Below the pieces are notes generated by a model. The model worked only from the letters and a program-made list of their open reading frames with translations. It did not search any database and was not told where the DNA came from. Source: Dermanyssus gallinae (lineage: Eukaryota; Arthropoda; Arachnida; Mesostigmata; Dermanyssidae). Taken from it: a DNA stretch of 64,000 nt. Positions 11,958 to 22,880 of the stretch are shown here, piece by piece. The stretch is from positions 172,501 to 236,500 of the forward strand of contig QVRM01000325.1 in NCBI GenBank assembly GCA_003439945.1. The letters run 5' to 3'. The translations under genes were made by a program, and so were the position numbers. Every line of letters begins with the position of its first letter. Within the stretch, counting starts at the first letter, position 1.

Positions 11958-12055
11958 CTTCACGTGACACCTTTTTACCACCATTTTTATTAAGGCGAGC
12001 ACTGCCGAGTGTGCAAACGTATTGTAAATGATTAATAAATCATCACAATATTTTC
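11958..12055 (+). other. R2-like element 3' UTR with two hairpins
   Basis: Contains GCACTGCCGAGTGTGC (a stem with GCCG loop) and ATGATTAATAAATCAT (6-bp perfect stem, AATA loop), then AATATTTTC and (TA)n. R2 RT is known to recognise structured 3' UTR RNA; that this segment plays that role is inferred. Confidence 0.6.
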
Positions 12056-12322
<267 letters not shown>

Positions 12323-12438
12323 GTTCCATATATTCATTCGATCTGTGTACGGCTGCTACAGCTGACGACTTTGACTACTTCTCGTTTGGCCAATTCCAAG
12401 ACGTCTGAAAATGTAGACCCAAATAATATGTATATGTA

Positions 12439-12445
<7 letters not shown>

Positions 12446-12480
<35 letters not shown>
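12446..12480. repeat. (TA)n microsatellite
   Basis: TA run between the two direct-repeat copies. Confidence 0.95.
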
Positions 12481-12485
<5 letters not shown>

Positions 12486-12641
12486 CTTAATTGCCAGTAC
12501 TGGCGTATATTTTCGTTTTATAATATTTGTAGTGTGCAAGTTTTCTTTGCTCGTTGCTTGCTTGCTTTTCTTGCTGTTTTCTCTGCTCTTTTCACTGGTG
12601 CTACTACTACGACTCGTACTTTATTATTATTATTATTATTA
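12481..12641. repeat. Direct repeat, copy 2
   Basis: Matches 12196-12322 through TTTGTCTTAATTGCCAGTAC and the TTGCTTGCTTGC run, and ends in (TTA)n as well. Confidence 0.85.
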
Positions 12642-13185
12642 CAATGTTACAGTTGTGAGGTCTGAAAGTATGATTGCAAAGTTTTTTTAAAATTAAGTTT
12701 ATTATTATAATTATGAATGAAGGCAGTGAATAAAAGAAGCTCTAGTGAAGGTCCCTGTATACATATATTTATTAGTATTATTCTTATTACTTAATATATT
12801 ATTTATATTACTATTACCAATAACATGTTTGCAATACGGCAAATACGTGTGTATTCCCTTTCCGATGAATGAGTCTGTCCCGCATCTGTCCTGCATCTGT
12901 CGAAGCTGTAATCGGTATATGATCGACATAGTTATTGTGTAGCCAGCTTTGATTTAAGCTGCATAGACGTGATATGGATTCGTTTCGCATAGCTGGCTTG
13001 CACAAATATGCAAACTGGGTCAAGCTACGACGGGTACCTACCAATTAGGCGAGCAAATAACGCCAAAAAGTAGAGCACATCATCTGGACAAAGCGGATTC
13101 GATCGATCGGATCAAGAAGGCGCTCTTGCTCAGCAATCCCGCGATAACGTTTATAAATAAGAGTAAGTACGATCCTGGAACATAG
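12642..13185. other. no recognised gene
   Basis: AT-rich unique sequence, short frames only. Confidence 0.5.
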
Positions 13186-13200
13186 ATCGGCAGGTGATGA
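13186..13200. repeat. TSD of R1L-2, left copy
   Basis: atcggcaggtgatga, matching atcggcagatgata at 14712-14725 with one or two mismatches. Confidence 0.65.
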
Positions 13201-13402
13201 TTGTTGGTCGGGCGTCAACGAGTGCGGACGGAGTGTGCCTACGGCTGTCCCTGCAAGTGCAAGACGGTGAACAAAAAGAGTGACAGACCATAGTGATGCG
13301 TAAGCTCAATGATCATTTTATTGTATTGTGCGTAGCCGCGGTCGGTAGGTTCCGGAAGCTAACCGAATTGGAGTTCAGACTGGAAAGGAATGACGACAGA
13401 CT

Positions 13403-13800
13403 ATAAACTAGCTCGGTGGCCACGACTAGACTCCCAGAGATCGGAAAACGGCAGGAGCTGGGGTCAAGTGAATGTTCCAGGACGTTCCAGAGAAGCACGA
13501 CGAAGCGAGTCATAGGGAAGCGAGAAAGGCGACGCACACAGCTTCCTCAGTGTTGAGAGCTTTCACCGTATAGCACACTAAGACACAAAATGAAATAAAG
13601 AAGGTATCTTTTTTATGTCATGTTGGGTTGATGGACTTCCTATGGACGACGTAACAGTAGAGGGCCCATGCCAAAGAGCAAACGGATGCTGAATGTCTAC
13701 CCTAGGCACTAGTAAAAAGGTCGGGGAAGCCCTATAAAAAAAACTACGTCTACGAGTGGGGTGGTCAGCGAGCCGGCTGACCAAATGGGTCATTCGTGCG
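13403..13800 (+). pseudogene. R1-like ORF1 remnant
   Basis: Aligns by eye to ORF1 of R1L-1: GCTCGGTGGCCACGACTAG and the GGCAGGAGCTGG...GTGAATG...CCAGGACG start region without indels, then a coiled-coil-region piece, then after a deletion the segment matching ISRRIGEALL and VGWSTCRVTER just upstream of the zinc knuckles. The zinc knuckles themselves are absent. In-frame stops (for example TAG at 13511-13514) show it is dead. Confidence 0.7.
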
Positions 13801-13816
13801 GGGGGGGGGGGGGGGG
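13800..13816. repeat. (G)17 tract at a deletion junction
   Basis: Seventeen consecutive G exactly where ORF1-like sequence changes to ORF2 C-terminal sequence in R1L-2. Confidence 0.9.
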
Positions 13817-14535
13817 TGCACTAAAAACGATAAAGCTAAGCAAGGCGCAGAGGGCTAAGTGAACTGGAGCGAATCGAGAGGCGCCAGGGTTCGGTCGTCA
13901 ATGAGGTCAGTCATTCCAGATCTCATGAAATGGTACCGATGTGTGCCGAGCAAGATGGCTTAGTGGCAACAGCCTCTGCCTTGCATTCGGGAGGCCTGGG
14001 TTCGAGACCCAGACCGGCCACTCCTAAATTGGTTTTCATGGTTCCCAATTTAAACAAGGTGAATGCCGAAGTAGATTAAAAATCGACCATGATTGAAAAA
14101 AAAAACGGGAAGCACAGATGTCTCAACAAAAAGAGATGGTGCATTACCATCCAACCCCCCATCAAATAAAAAAAAAAAATGTGAGTACGCGGAAACTACG
14201 TACTAACTAACTTTATTTATCGGTCAAGGCAGCTTCCAGGCCTATATAGTGATCATCGGGTAGACTGAGGTAGGCTATGCGTGTTGTAAGACGCCGGTGA
14301 GACCGATGACGTGGATCACACGCTCTTCGCATGCAGGGCTCTTGATGGCAAGAGGTAGACGACCCGAGGGTCACGACTAGACGTGCAGAGCAGTACGCCG
14401 TGAGGGTACACTCAGGGAGGCCCAGCTGGAAAAAGAGCTGGAACACGGGCGCTGATTTCGTGAAGAGCAAAAGCAAAGATGACTGAAGGAAGGCGGCAAC
14501 GCATGGAGCGTCGCCAGCAGACGACTGAAGGTTAA
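13817..14535 (+). pseudogene. R1-like ORF2 C-terminus remnant, interrupted by SINE-2
   Basis: Upstream of the SINE it encodes a match to IPDLMKWYRC; downstream come a match to GSFQAYIVIIG and, one frame over, DAGETDDVDHTLFACRAL (about 14296-14350), the C-terminal Cys/His motif of the R1L-1 RT, ending with a match to MTEGRRQRMERRQ. Several stops and at least one frameshift. Confidence 0.75.
13944..14177 (+). mobile_element. SINE-2 copy a, inserted in R1L-2
   Basis: tRNA-like head with A-box TGGCTTAGTGGCA and B-box GGGTTCGAGACCC, body, and an A-rich 3' end. It splits the R1-like coding sequence between ACCGATGTG and TGAGTACGCGG; atgtg is repeated at both junctions (13939-13943 and 14178-14182). 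Its tail differs from the other SINE-2 copies, which end in ATTAGCCTTACGG. Confidence 0.8.
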
Positions 14536-14711
14536 AAAGCCAAATGGAGCGGCTCCCCACATACACCGACGCCATACCACAAATATTGCGTTCATGGAAG
14601 TTAGGGGACCACCAAATTTTTTTAGGTGGGGATGGAGTGCCACACAATCGAGACGAATGTGTGTGCATAATGCATTTCTGTTTCTGCTTCCACTATGGAA
14701 AAAGCCAAAAT

Positions 14712-14725
14712 ATCGGCAGATGATA
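14712..14725. repeat. TSD of R1L-2, right copy
   Basis: atcggcagatgata, partner of 13186-13200. Confidence 0.65.
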
Positions 14726-14965
14726 CATTGATTGCAGATTTCTATTACAATATATATGTTGCCATGTATATATATACTCGTATATATATATATAAAGTCC
14801 TACTTACTTCTAGACAAGGGTTAAATAAAGTTAGCTGCGTCGGTAGAGAGAATTACTGCTGTAATTGTTGTTACGTTCACTGAAGAAATCCACCAAAACA
14901 AGTTAGCGGCAGACACGCAAGTGCACTGCATGTTCAGAAACACATATATATGCATAGTTTAACCA

Positions 14966-15048
14966 ACAACAGGGATCAAATCGGCGACACCACGATAGAT
15001 GGCAACCATGACTAGCGCACTAGACCCTAGACCACGCCGCCACATCAT
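14966..15048 (-). mobile_element. SINE-3 copy, tRNA-like head only
   Basis: On the minus strand, GTGGCGGCGTGG...GCTAGTCATGGTTGCCATCTA...GATTTGATCCC matches the head of the SINE-3 copy at 52626-52812. The 3' tail is not seen here. Confidence 0.6.
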
Positions 15049-15103
15049 TTGTTTGAGGGATGATCGTTAAGAATCGATGATAAATCATACAGTTTAGACT
15101 CAG

Positions 15104-15262
15104 CGGTCATGTTGCCACAAGGACTGCTGGTGAAACCCTCGATATCTCAACATGGGCGGCCTTCAGTGCATTAAAAATATACGTCACGGTAGGTTTCAAG
15201 TCCGTAGGGGACGGAGTAACTTTGTTCCAGAAGTAAAAACAATATCCTTAAAAATTGTTATT
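15104..15262 (+). mobile_element. SINE-4 copy a (short retroposon)
   Basis: About 155 bp matching 27631-27788: TTGCCACAAG, GAAACCCT, GTGCATT, CCGTAGGGGACGGAG and an A-rich end. No clear TSD at this copy. Whether it is tRNA-derived is uncertain; TTTCAAGTCC could be a decayed B box. Confidence 0.65.
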
Positions 15263-15704
15263 AATTCTAGATATACATAGTTGTATATATATATACTATG
15301 TATACTATGTTGGAACAATATACGTTTAAACTAATAAATAATCTACTAATAAAACAAAGCAGTCGCGTTGAGTGACGCAGTATTCTACGTCTATTTAAAA
15401 TACGTGAAACATTGTTCTTGCAATAAAAGTTGTTTAATCTCATACTTGATACACAAAGACCTAATTCTTTCATCTGTTGAATTGCAGAACTGCATCGGTT
15501 AAATTGCACTCGTTAGCTCAAAACAGAACAAATCTTGTATTAATGATATTTCTCAAAAACGGAAATTCTTTGCTATTATTATATTTTTTGCTTTTACGCT
15601 CAATTATCAATTTTTAGATGACACTTTTAGGGCCCTTGTTATATTAAAGAAAAAAGTGTCGAGTTGTACTAAATCCCAAAGTTGTTGGACGAAGTCTGGG
15701 AGTT
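15263..15704. other. no recognised gene
   Basis: AT-rich unique sequence. Confidence 0.5.

Positions 15705-15772
<68 letters not shown>
15705..15772. repeat. (TA)n microsatellite
   Basis: About 33 TA units with one TAC interruption. Confidence 0.95.
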
Positions 15773-15776
<4 letters not shown>

Positions 15777-17108
15777 CCGCTGCGCAACGTAGAGGATTTT
15801 GCTATTTTCGCTAGGTCCAGGGAACACCTCCAGTTCTATCTCAACGAAACGTTGGCATGCGTTGGCGTTGTCAACCAGCCGGAAGCTGGCAATCAACGAC
15901 TACTAAAACCGAGATTTTGCGCTTCAGCAAGGCAAGAAATACGCTACGGCGGCCGAACTACAAATGAAGTAGAAGGGCATATCTTTAGAGTTAGTGAACA
16001 CTTTTTCTAGTTGAGATTAACGCATACCACGCAACTATTATTTCATAGGCATCGTAAGAAAAACCTGCAAAGACTGCAACCACATCGAGGCTGCTCGGCG
16101 AGCTTCAAGGCGTGGAGCTAGCATAAATCAAACGCATTTTAAACATCAACATAGCGCCCATCGTGTGTTACTGTCTAAAATTGCCTTACATTTCTCACCT
16201 AAGCTACTTAAATAGGTTGCATCGCGTTCATGTCAAGAGAACACTACGACCAAAGACCTGATTCTAGAAGGACGTTAAATTAGTGAGGCAGCATTGTACA
16301 AATTATTTACAGGTAATTCAATTATTTTATTTATTTAATAAACTATTTAATTTTTTTAAATATATAAAATAAATAATTAAGTAATTAAATATATAAATTA
16401 TTTAATAAAACTACTCTAGTCTTATTGTAAATAAATATTTAATTCGCGTTACAAGACATTTAATATACGTGATGGACTAAGATCCAGCAGAGTCTTTAAC
16501 TCTAGCAAAACTTTGAAAAGCTATTTGGTATGCCTTCCACCACTATTTATGACTAAATTGAGGATACTACGAAATCAATGTAGTGTACGAAATCAAAGGA
16601 TTAGGCAATTATGTGCTAGCATTTCTTAGTGAATTAACAAGTAATATATTGCGTGATTCCGGTCGTGTCCAGGCTGTGTGCGATTCAACGCCGGGCCACC
16701 CCTGTCCGGGGTCCGGCTAAAGCTGGACTTATACGCATAGACCGCCGAGGCCAATATAGACAGTGATAGCTGGTCACGCCACGGCTTTTAGTGCCAGCAA
16801 TTTTTTACGTATCGCACGTACTGGCCGCGGTGTTTTCGTACGGCGTACACAGAGCCAAGAGGCCGGGTGAGATTAGCGGCAAAATCACGGCGGACGGGCG
16901 GGTTTCTCTACCGAGGAGAAGCCGACTTTGAGCGATCTTTGCTGGTTTCAATGATCAAAGAGGACGCTTGCTTACTTGTTTGGTTCAACAGTGGCACAGC
17001 GGCCTTCCTTCGATGTGAATAGAGCCCGCAGTGGTGACGTTGAGCGGCTCTCCGGTGGCAGCTCCATAGCAACGCACCGTTACGGCGTTGTGCTAGGGTT
17101 TTATAAAT

Positions 17109-17111
<3 letters not shown>
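15773..17111. other. no recognised gene
   Basis: Unique sequence without a domain-bearing ORF. 16315-16440 is an AT-rich stretch built from TTATTTA/AATTAA words with internal complementarity. Confidence 0.5.
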
Positions 17112-17164
<53 letters not shown>

Positions 17165-17190
17165 TTTTTTTATATATTTATATATATTAA
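17112..17190. repeat. (TA)n microsatellite
   Basis: TA run with a T8 interruption at about 17165. Confidence 0.9.
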
Positions 17191-17339
17191 ACTTGCAGTG
17201 CCGAGTCCAAACACTGCAGTTTGAGTTACTTGTTCGCCTCTGGTCGGTGATTCGAAGACGCCATCCTACAACAGTTACAATCTGATGTGACGTGAGAAGT
17301 GGCCTATGTGTATTAGTCCAGTTACTCATCACCGACGAC

Positions 17340-17420
17340 AGAAACAACAACAACAACAGCTGATACAATTTCAACAACAACTACAATTTCAACAAATTCA
17401 GCTACTGCAATTTTAACAAC
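17340..17420. repeat. (CAA)n-rich tract
   Basis: CAA units with TTTCAACAA repeats. A G run follows at about 17530-17544. Confidence 0.8.
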
Positions 17421-17894
17421 TTTAGCTACACCTGGCAACAGAGAAGCATGAAGAGAGAGAGAGGGGGGAGAGGTGGAGAGACCTTGATGAGAAAAGTGGG
17501 CAATGCGATTGTTGCGCTTGGTTGTCTATGGGGGGGGGGGGGGGTTGGTCGGCATAGTGCATTCATTAAGCGACACTCGGTTCGTCAGTAAGTGACGTGA
17601 ATAGAGGAATGAATTAATTGAGACATGAAAACGCATAAATAACTGACTAGATGACAGGCCAGTGAATGACAATGAACAAATCACGTTGATGGTCCTTGAG
17701 AAGCTCGCTGACTGACCGGCTGACTGTCTGTCTGTCTATATGTCTATCGACTCTCGGGAATAGCTCCAGTGCAACACAGCGATACAGTTGAACCAGAAGA
17801 CCTTATTCTCTTTTTACAATGCAGCGAATGCAGCGACTATTCGGCAACGCTGTTGCAGTTGTACTAGCTTTTCCTGTGCTTGCTGTTCACATTG
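17421..17894. other. no recognised gene
   Basis: Contains GA-rich 17450-17480, the G run, and GACT/CTGT short repeats near 17700-17740. Confidence 0.5.
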
Positions 17895-17922
17895 TTGTTG
17901 TTGTTGTTGTTGTCGTCGTTGT

Positions 17923-17954
<32 letters not shown>

Positions 17955-18161
17955 CTGTAGTTTTTGTTGTTGCTGTTGTTGGTGTTGTTGTTGATGCTGG
18001 TCGCGTTGTTGTTGTTTGTTATTATTGCTGTTGTTGTTGTTGTTGCTGTTGTTTTTGTTGTTGGTGTTGTTGTTGATGCTGGTCGCGTTGTTGTTTGTTG
18101 TTGTTGCTGTTGTTGTTGTCATTGTTGTTGCCGTCGTTGTCGTTATTGTTGTTGTTGTTGC

Positions 18162-18228
<67 letters not shown>

Positions 18229-18334
18229 GCCGTTGTTGTCGTTTTTGTTGTCGTTGTTGTCGTTGTTGTTGTCGTTGTTGTTGTTGCCGTTGTCGTTGTT
18301 GTTGTTGTCGTTGTTGTTGCTGTTGTTGTTGCTA
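17895..18334. repeat. (GTT)n / (GTC)n long array
   Basis: 440 bp of GTT with GCT and GTC variants. TTGATGCTGGTCGCGTTG recurs at about 17991 and 18074, so part of the array has an 83-bp period. All long frames here are poly-Val/Leu/Cys or poly-Gln/Asn artefacts. Confidence 0.95.
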
Positions 18335-21123
18335 GATTCCGCTAGCACAGAGTACTGTCAGTCAGCTCAGGACGCTGACTAAATAAACAAGAGATGACGG
18401 ACACCGGGATTGCATCGGCAGTCGTCGCCACGTCGTCATCGTTCGTTAGAGCAATCCGACGCTTTGCCGAGGGATCAGATGTCTTGCTGACGTTTTCACG
18501 CTGCGCTAAAACGAGTGACTGAATGGCGACTACGATTACAGGGCGAGGTCGCCGAGGCAAAGTGTTTGTTGTCAGTGAGCATTGGTCGAGCTTGAGTCGT
18601 TTGGCAGTGCGAGCAAACTGAACCGCCTCAGCACGACAGCAAGAACAACACGAAGAAAATAATCAAAACAAAGACGAAGAGAGTAATCAAAACAGTGACG
18701 GGGTCATTCCACCTACGGCGTGAGCAGTTTAGTGGTTCGACCGACCAACTTTGACCAGTTCCCGGTTTTTCACGGTTTCTATGTGGTTGAGATGGCCACC
18801 CCTACGGCCTGTCGCCAGCTTGGCAACTCGACATTGCCCATAGCGGCCTGCTTGGCGTTCTATAGGAGCAACCGAAGCTTCGTAATCTGTGCACTAACAC
18901 TTAGCGTTATATTTATTGTCATAAGCAAACAATTATGGGGAATAAAAACAGTCTCTACGGGATCTCCGAAAGCGCTGCGGCTGACAGAAGAGACCCGCCG
19001 CAGTGTTGCCGCGCTGAACCTCGATCGATATGCGCTGCAACAGGTGTTCGCTAGCGTGGGGGTCCTGAGTTGCAGCGATGACTTTCCGGCCCAGTTTAAA
19101 GCTTCTTAATTATCCGCATTGCTTGAACACAGCAACAAGCTGAGCATCTCGAAAGGCTGTCTTCGACGTGCTGTGCCCGCTACTCATCTCCTCCCACTCT
19201 GCAAGCACCTGATATGCAAAATTGCGCTCTATGAAGGTCTATTGTCGTCATGCTTTGCTACTTATGTAGGGACAAAGTCTCGAGTAGCGATGCTGGAGTA
19301 CAGCGTCAAACGTAGCGGTCAAATCTACAAGAGAACAAGAGCACCTCCGTACATATAAGGTCATATGTTTATTTAGAGTAAGACCTAAACGATTGTATCC
19401 TCCGTCAACGTGTTGTTATGTCTTGAGACGTGCCACTCCATCATATGAGCACGGCCATTGTACATTCTGGTAAGATGTCCAGAACCGCCTGAACCATATT
19501 TCCGTGCTGATAGCTTTTTACGGACGAAAAACTCTCCCGACTGTTCACTCTTTCGCCTGTGGATGTTCTTTTCGGCTCTTTTCAGACCTCCCTATAATCC
19601 TCCTCGTTGTGCGCTCCGGATCGCCAGGTGTTTCGAACAAAGAAAGACGATCGGTGATACTCCATAGAGTTTTTTTACAAATGCATATTTTTGGCCGCAC
19701 GACCGTTGGCTGCGTTGGGCGGGGTTTGTTCAGCAGCTGGACCGTTCTAGCTGCGTGTAACTACTATGACGCGCAGTTACAATAGACCTGTTGCCGGAGC
19801 AGCTAGCTACACATAGAGCAGACAGCATTGCTTGTCTGTGTTATGGCGTTACACTTAGATGTAATGTCGTCCGGTTTTCGTGTTAGAATCGCTTTTCAGC
19901 TTGACAGTAGTAATTTAACAACTCTTTCTTCTAGTTGGCTCGGTATGACTAACTAGGAAATGCAGGCGTATACATATACTCGGGTTATATATATGAATAC
20001 ATATAATTATAAGTTTGTTCAGATGTGCTAACCAAGATCTAACTTTAACCAAGATCTATGCGTGCGTGCTCTGTTGCGTGTAGTACGTGTGGTACAACCA
20101 CGACACGATCTGCTTCCTCCATTGTGTCTGGTGTAGACGGCCATTCTTCTCGTGACGACGCAGAGTCGCGTGTGGCGAACTTCCGCGATCGTTGCGCACA
20201 TAAAGCGCGCGGACGTTATTCTCCTACGAGGCCTTTGGTGAATTTTTACCTTGCAAGACTTCTGTGTCAAGTGTCTGTGATCATTTTGCCTTTGTTTGCC
20301 ACCGCACATTCAGTCTAACAGATCTAGATGATCATCCTCACTCTTCTCTCTCTATCTCTCTCTCTCTTTCTCTCTCGCTATTCTCTTCTTCTTACAACAA
20401 CAAAGACATCTATCTATGCACCAGATATTAATGCATGCTAGCTATGCATATTCTCGAGTCTTCTTCTTTAGCACCTTCCAGTTATGCCTGCATGTCAACA
20501 CCTGCATTTGTCTCTTGGCTCTGCTGCTCCCTTTTTCGGTATCGGCGTGATCTTGCGATTTCGAGCGCTGCGGGCTCAACTTCGGGTCGTTTAAGGGGCC
20601 TAGGCATAGCAACCTGTTTTAACCAGTTTGTGTACGAAAGTTCGATTATGAGAAAAGTACCTACATGTTCCTAGATTGATAATCTGTCTACTGCTATGAT
20701 TGTTGCTCTTAGACTCTTAGATTCCCTCCTGTGTTACCCCTCCGAAGCGTCTCACTTGTACGCGATACGTAAACTGTGCTGACACTTAACGCGTTTGTTC
20801 AGCACGATTGTAGCTACACCTCATGGACCTGATGCGGACAGATGCTGCTTTTGGATAAGGAAGACGAGCTTCTTCTTCCTGGGTTCCTGGGTCTTTTGTT
20901 ATTGTTGTTGTTCGCCTTCTTCTTTCACTGTTTTTTTTTTGTTCACGTAAGGTTGCCTGATAAATCGGTCAGTTGTCGACCCCTTTTTCCTTTTCAGCTA
21001 ACGATCTGTTCTGCTGTTCATCGACGCCGTGACGCTTTCTGCTAGATTGAGTTTTGACTTGTGCGAGTGGAAAGGTTGGAAGCGCAAACTTTGTTCGGCG
21101 ATGCGCAACTGTTGCTTCGTAAT
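18335..21123. other. no recognised gene; one uncertain ORF
   Basis: Unique, moderately GC-rich sequence. The longest non-repetitive frame (18720-19109, plus, 129 codons) has a hydrophobic stretch SFVICALTLSVIFIVIS but no family I know; I do not call it a gene. TC-rich run at 20340-20395. Confidence 0.4.
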
Positions 21124-21232
21124 CTATAGCAACAACAACACCAGCAACAACAACAGCCGCAGCCCAAACAACAAATAAAGAGCACAAACACCACCCAATA
21201 CAACAACAACAACAACAGCAACAACATATTGC
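21124..21232. repeat. (CAA)n-rich tract
   Basis: CAA/CAG units in two blocks. Confidence 0.85.
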
Positions 21233-21303
21233 TGCCGCTTCTACACCGTATACCGGACGTCGAAAGCTTGCGACAAATAAAGCTGACCTTAACAACCGAC
21301 AGT

Positions 21304-21440
<137 letters not shown>

Positions 21441-21875
21441 GCCCGCAGGGTGGATACGGGCAGATGCATGCGGCTATACAGTCGTAATTCATAGATTGCC
21501 GCTGACGCGGACATTATCTCTTCATTGGCGCTCGTGTGTGTTAGTTGCCTGTCAGGCGTTTCCGATGTTGATTGGGACGCTGGGCGTAACGACAGCGAAT
21601 CGTGCGACTGCGGTGGTGGTGGTGGCGGGGCTAACCATGCTAACCAAGCTAACCGGTAACAACCAGTAGGCCGGTAGTTAATGCCTAACTAGTTGACGGC
21701 CACAGCCGCGGCCCGTCAGATGAACACAGCAGACAGACAAACAGGCAGACCGTCAGTCAGTCAGTCGGATGTTCCCGGACACGCCAGTAACACCAACAAC
21801 ACGCGTCTGCTTGCGATGCTGATGGCGGTGTCGATGATGTCCTTGATGGTGATGACGTTGAAAATGTCGTTGAAC

Positions 21876-21980
21876 TATGATGGTGACCATCAATTATGGT
21901 GACGGTGACCATCAATTATGGCGACGGTGACCATCAATTATGGTGATCATCAATTATGGTGATGGTGATCATTAACCATG
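21876..21980. repeat. Minisatellite, ATGGTGACCATCAATT unit
   Basis: Four to five degenerate copies of a 16-28 bp GGTGACCATCAATTATGG motif. Confidence 0.8.
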
Positions 21981-21999
21981 TTGTGGTGATATCCAACCA

Positions 22000-22420
22000 C
22001 CGGTCCGAGCGCCCGTGATGCTGTCTGAGCGTCCACGATGATGTCCGTGGGTCCGTGATGCCTTCCGAGGGTTCGTGATGCCTTTCGAGGGTCCGTGATG
22101 CCTTTCGAGGGTCCGTGATGCCTCCGAGGGTCCGTGATGCCTTTCGAGGGTTCGTGTTGCCTTCCGAGGGTCCGTGGTGCCTCCGAAGGTACGTGAGGCT
22201 TTCCGAGGGTCCGTGATAATGCTCGAGGATCCGTGATGCTGTCCGAGGGTCCGTGATGTTATTCGAGAGTCTGTGATGTTGTCCGAGAGGTGGTGACGCT
22301 GTCCGGGAGCCCGTAATGCTGTCCGACGGTCTGTAATGCTGTTCAACGGCCCGTGATGCCTTTCAAAGGTCCGTGATACTGCCGGAGGATCCGTGGTTGT
22401 GTCCGAGGGTCCATGATGGC
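22000..22420. repeat. Minisatellite, 21-bp unit
   Basis: About 20 degenerate copies of CCGAGGGTCCGTGATGCCTT. The unit length is a multiple of three, so a frame stays open on the minus strand (21972-22481) and gives Arg/His/Thr-rich repeats; I regard that as incidental. Confidence 0.9.
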
Positions 22421-22439
22421 GTATGACGATGCTGGAGCT

Positions 22440-22880
22440 CATGTCCGAGGATCCATGATGGCACTCATGTTGATGATCCATAATCGTGCTGATGCTGTCG
22501 ATGGTCGATGATTATGTTGATGCTGTGGGTGATCCAATATCGTCTTAATGTTGTCGATGATCGAAAATAGTGTTGATGCTGTCATTGATTCATGATCGTC
22601 TTGATGTTGTCCATGATCCATAATCGTGTTGATGCTGTCTTTGATTCATGATCGTCTTGATGCTGTCCTTGATTCATGATCGTCTTGATGCTGTCTATGG
22701 TCCATCCATGTTTGTGTTGATGCTGTGGATGATCTATGTTTGTGTTGATGCTGTGTATGATCCATAATTGTCTTGATGCTGTTGATGATCCATGGCAGCC
22801 TTGATGCTGTCGAGGATCCATGATCGCGCTGTAGCTGCCAACGATCCATGGCCGAGTTGATGCTGTCGACGATCTATGCG
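22440..22880. repeat. Minisatellite, about 28-bp unit
   Basis: About 15 degenerate copies of a unit containing TTGATGCTGTC and GATCCATGATCG. Unrelated in sequence to the 21-bp array next to it, though both share the word GATGCTGTC. Confidence 0.9.

Larger units (their letters stand above)
8142..12055 (+). mobile_element. R2-like non-LTR retrotransposon with intact ORF
   Basis: A single-ORF element of the R2 type: roughly 0.5 kb of possible 5' UTR, the ORF at 8688-11957 and a 98-bp 3' UTR. The 3' boundary is at 12055, where the sequence runs directly into (TA)n. The last 60 bp recur twice at 40625-40684 and 40714-40774, each again joined to (TA)n, which fixes the 3' end. The 5' boundary is not certain; the TA tract ending at 8141 is the nearest plausible flank. 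There is no 28S rDNA around it, unlike classical R2. Confidence 0.8.
13201..14711 (+). mobile_element. R1L-2: internally deleted R1-like element with both ends
   Basis: A shrunken relative of R1L-1 (32630-38671). In order it keeps the 5' end (GAGTGCGGACG and GTGTGCCTACGG, 13219-13245), part of the 5' UTR, the ORF1 start region (13410-13600), a piece of ORF1 just before the zinc knuckles (about 13660-13799), and then after a 17-G run the C-terminus of ORF2 (13817-14540) and a 3' UTR similar to R1L-1. Three internal segments are missing, including the endonuclease and RT core. It is flanked by an imperfect 14-bp TSD. A SINE-2 lies inside it at 13944-14177. It has stops and frameshifts and cannot code for anything, but with both termini it resembles a non-autonomous derivative. 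Confidence 0.8.

Noticed and set aside
18720..19109. 129-codon ORF with a hydrophobic stretch
   Set aside because: No family resemblance, no splice or promoter context; length is possible by chance in this GC range.
21972..22481. 169-codon minus-strand ORF rich in His, Arg and Thr
   Set aside because: It follows a 21-bp minisatellite whose length is a multiple of three.
22000..22880. CRISPR-like alternation of repeats and spacers
   Set aside because: Units are contiguous and degenerate with no constant repeat separated by unique spacers, and the DNA is eukaryotic.
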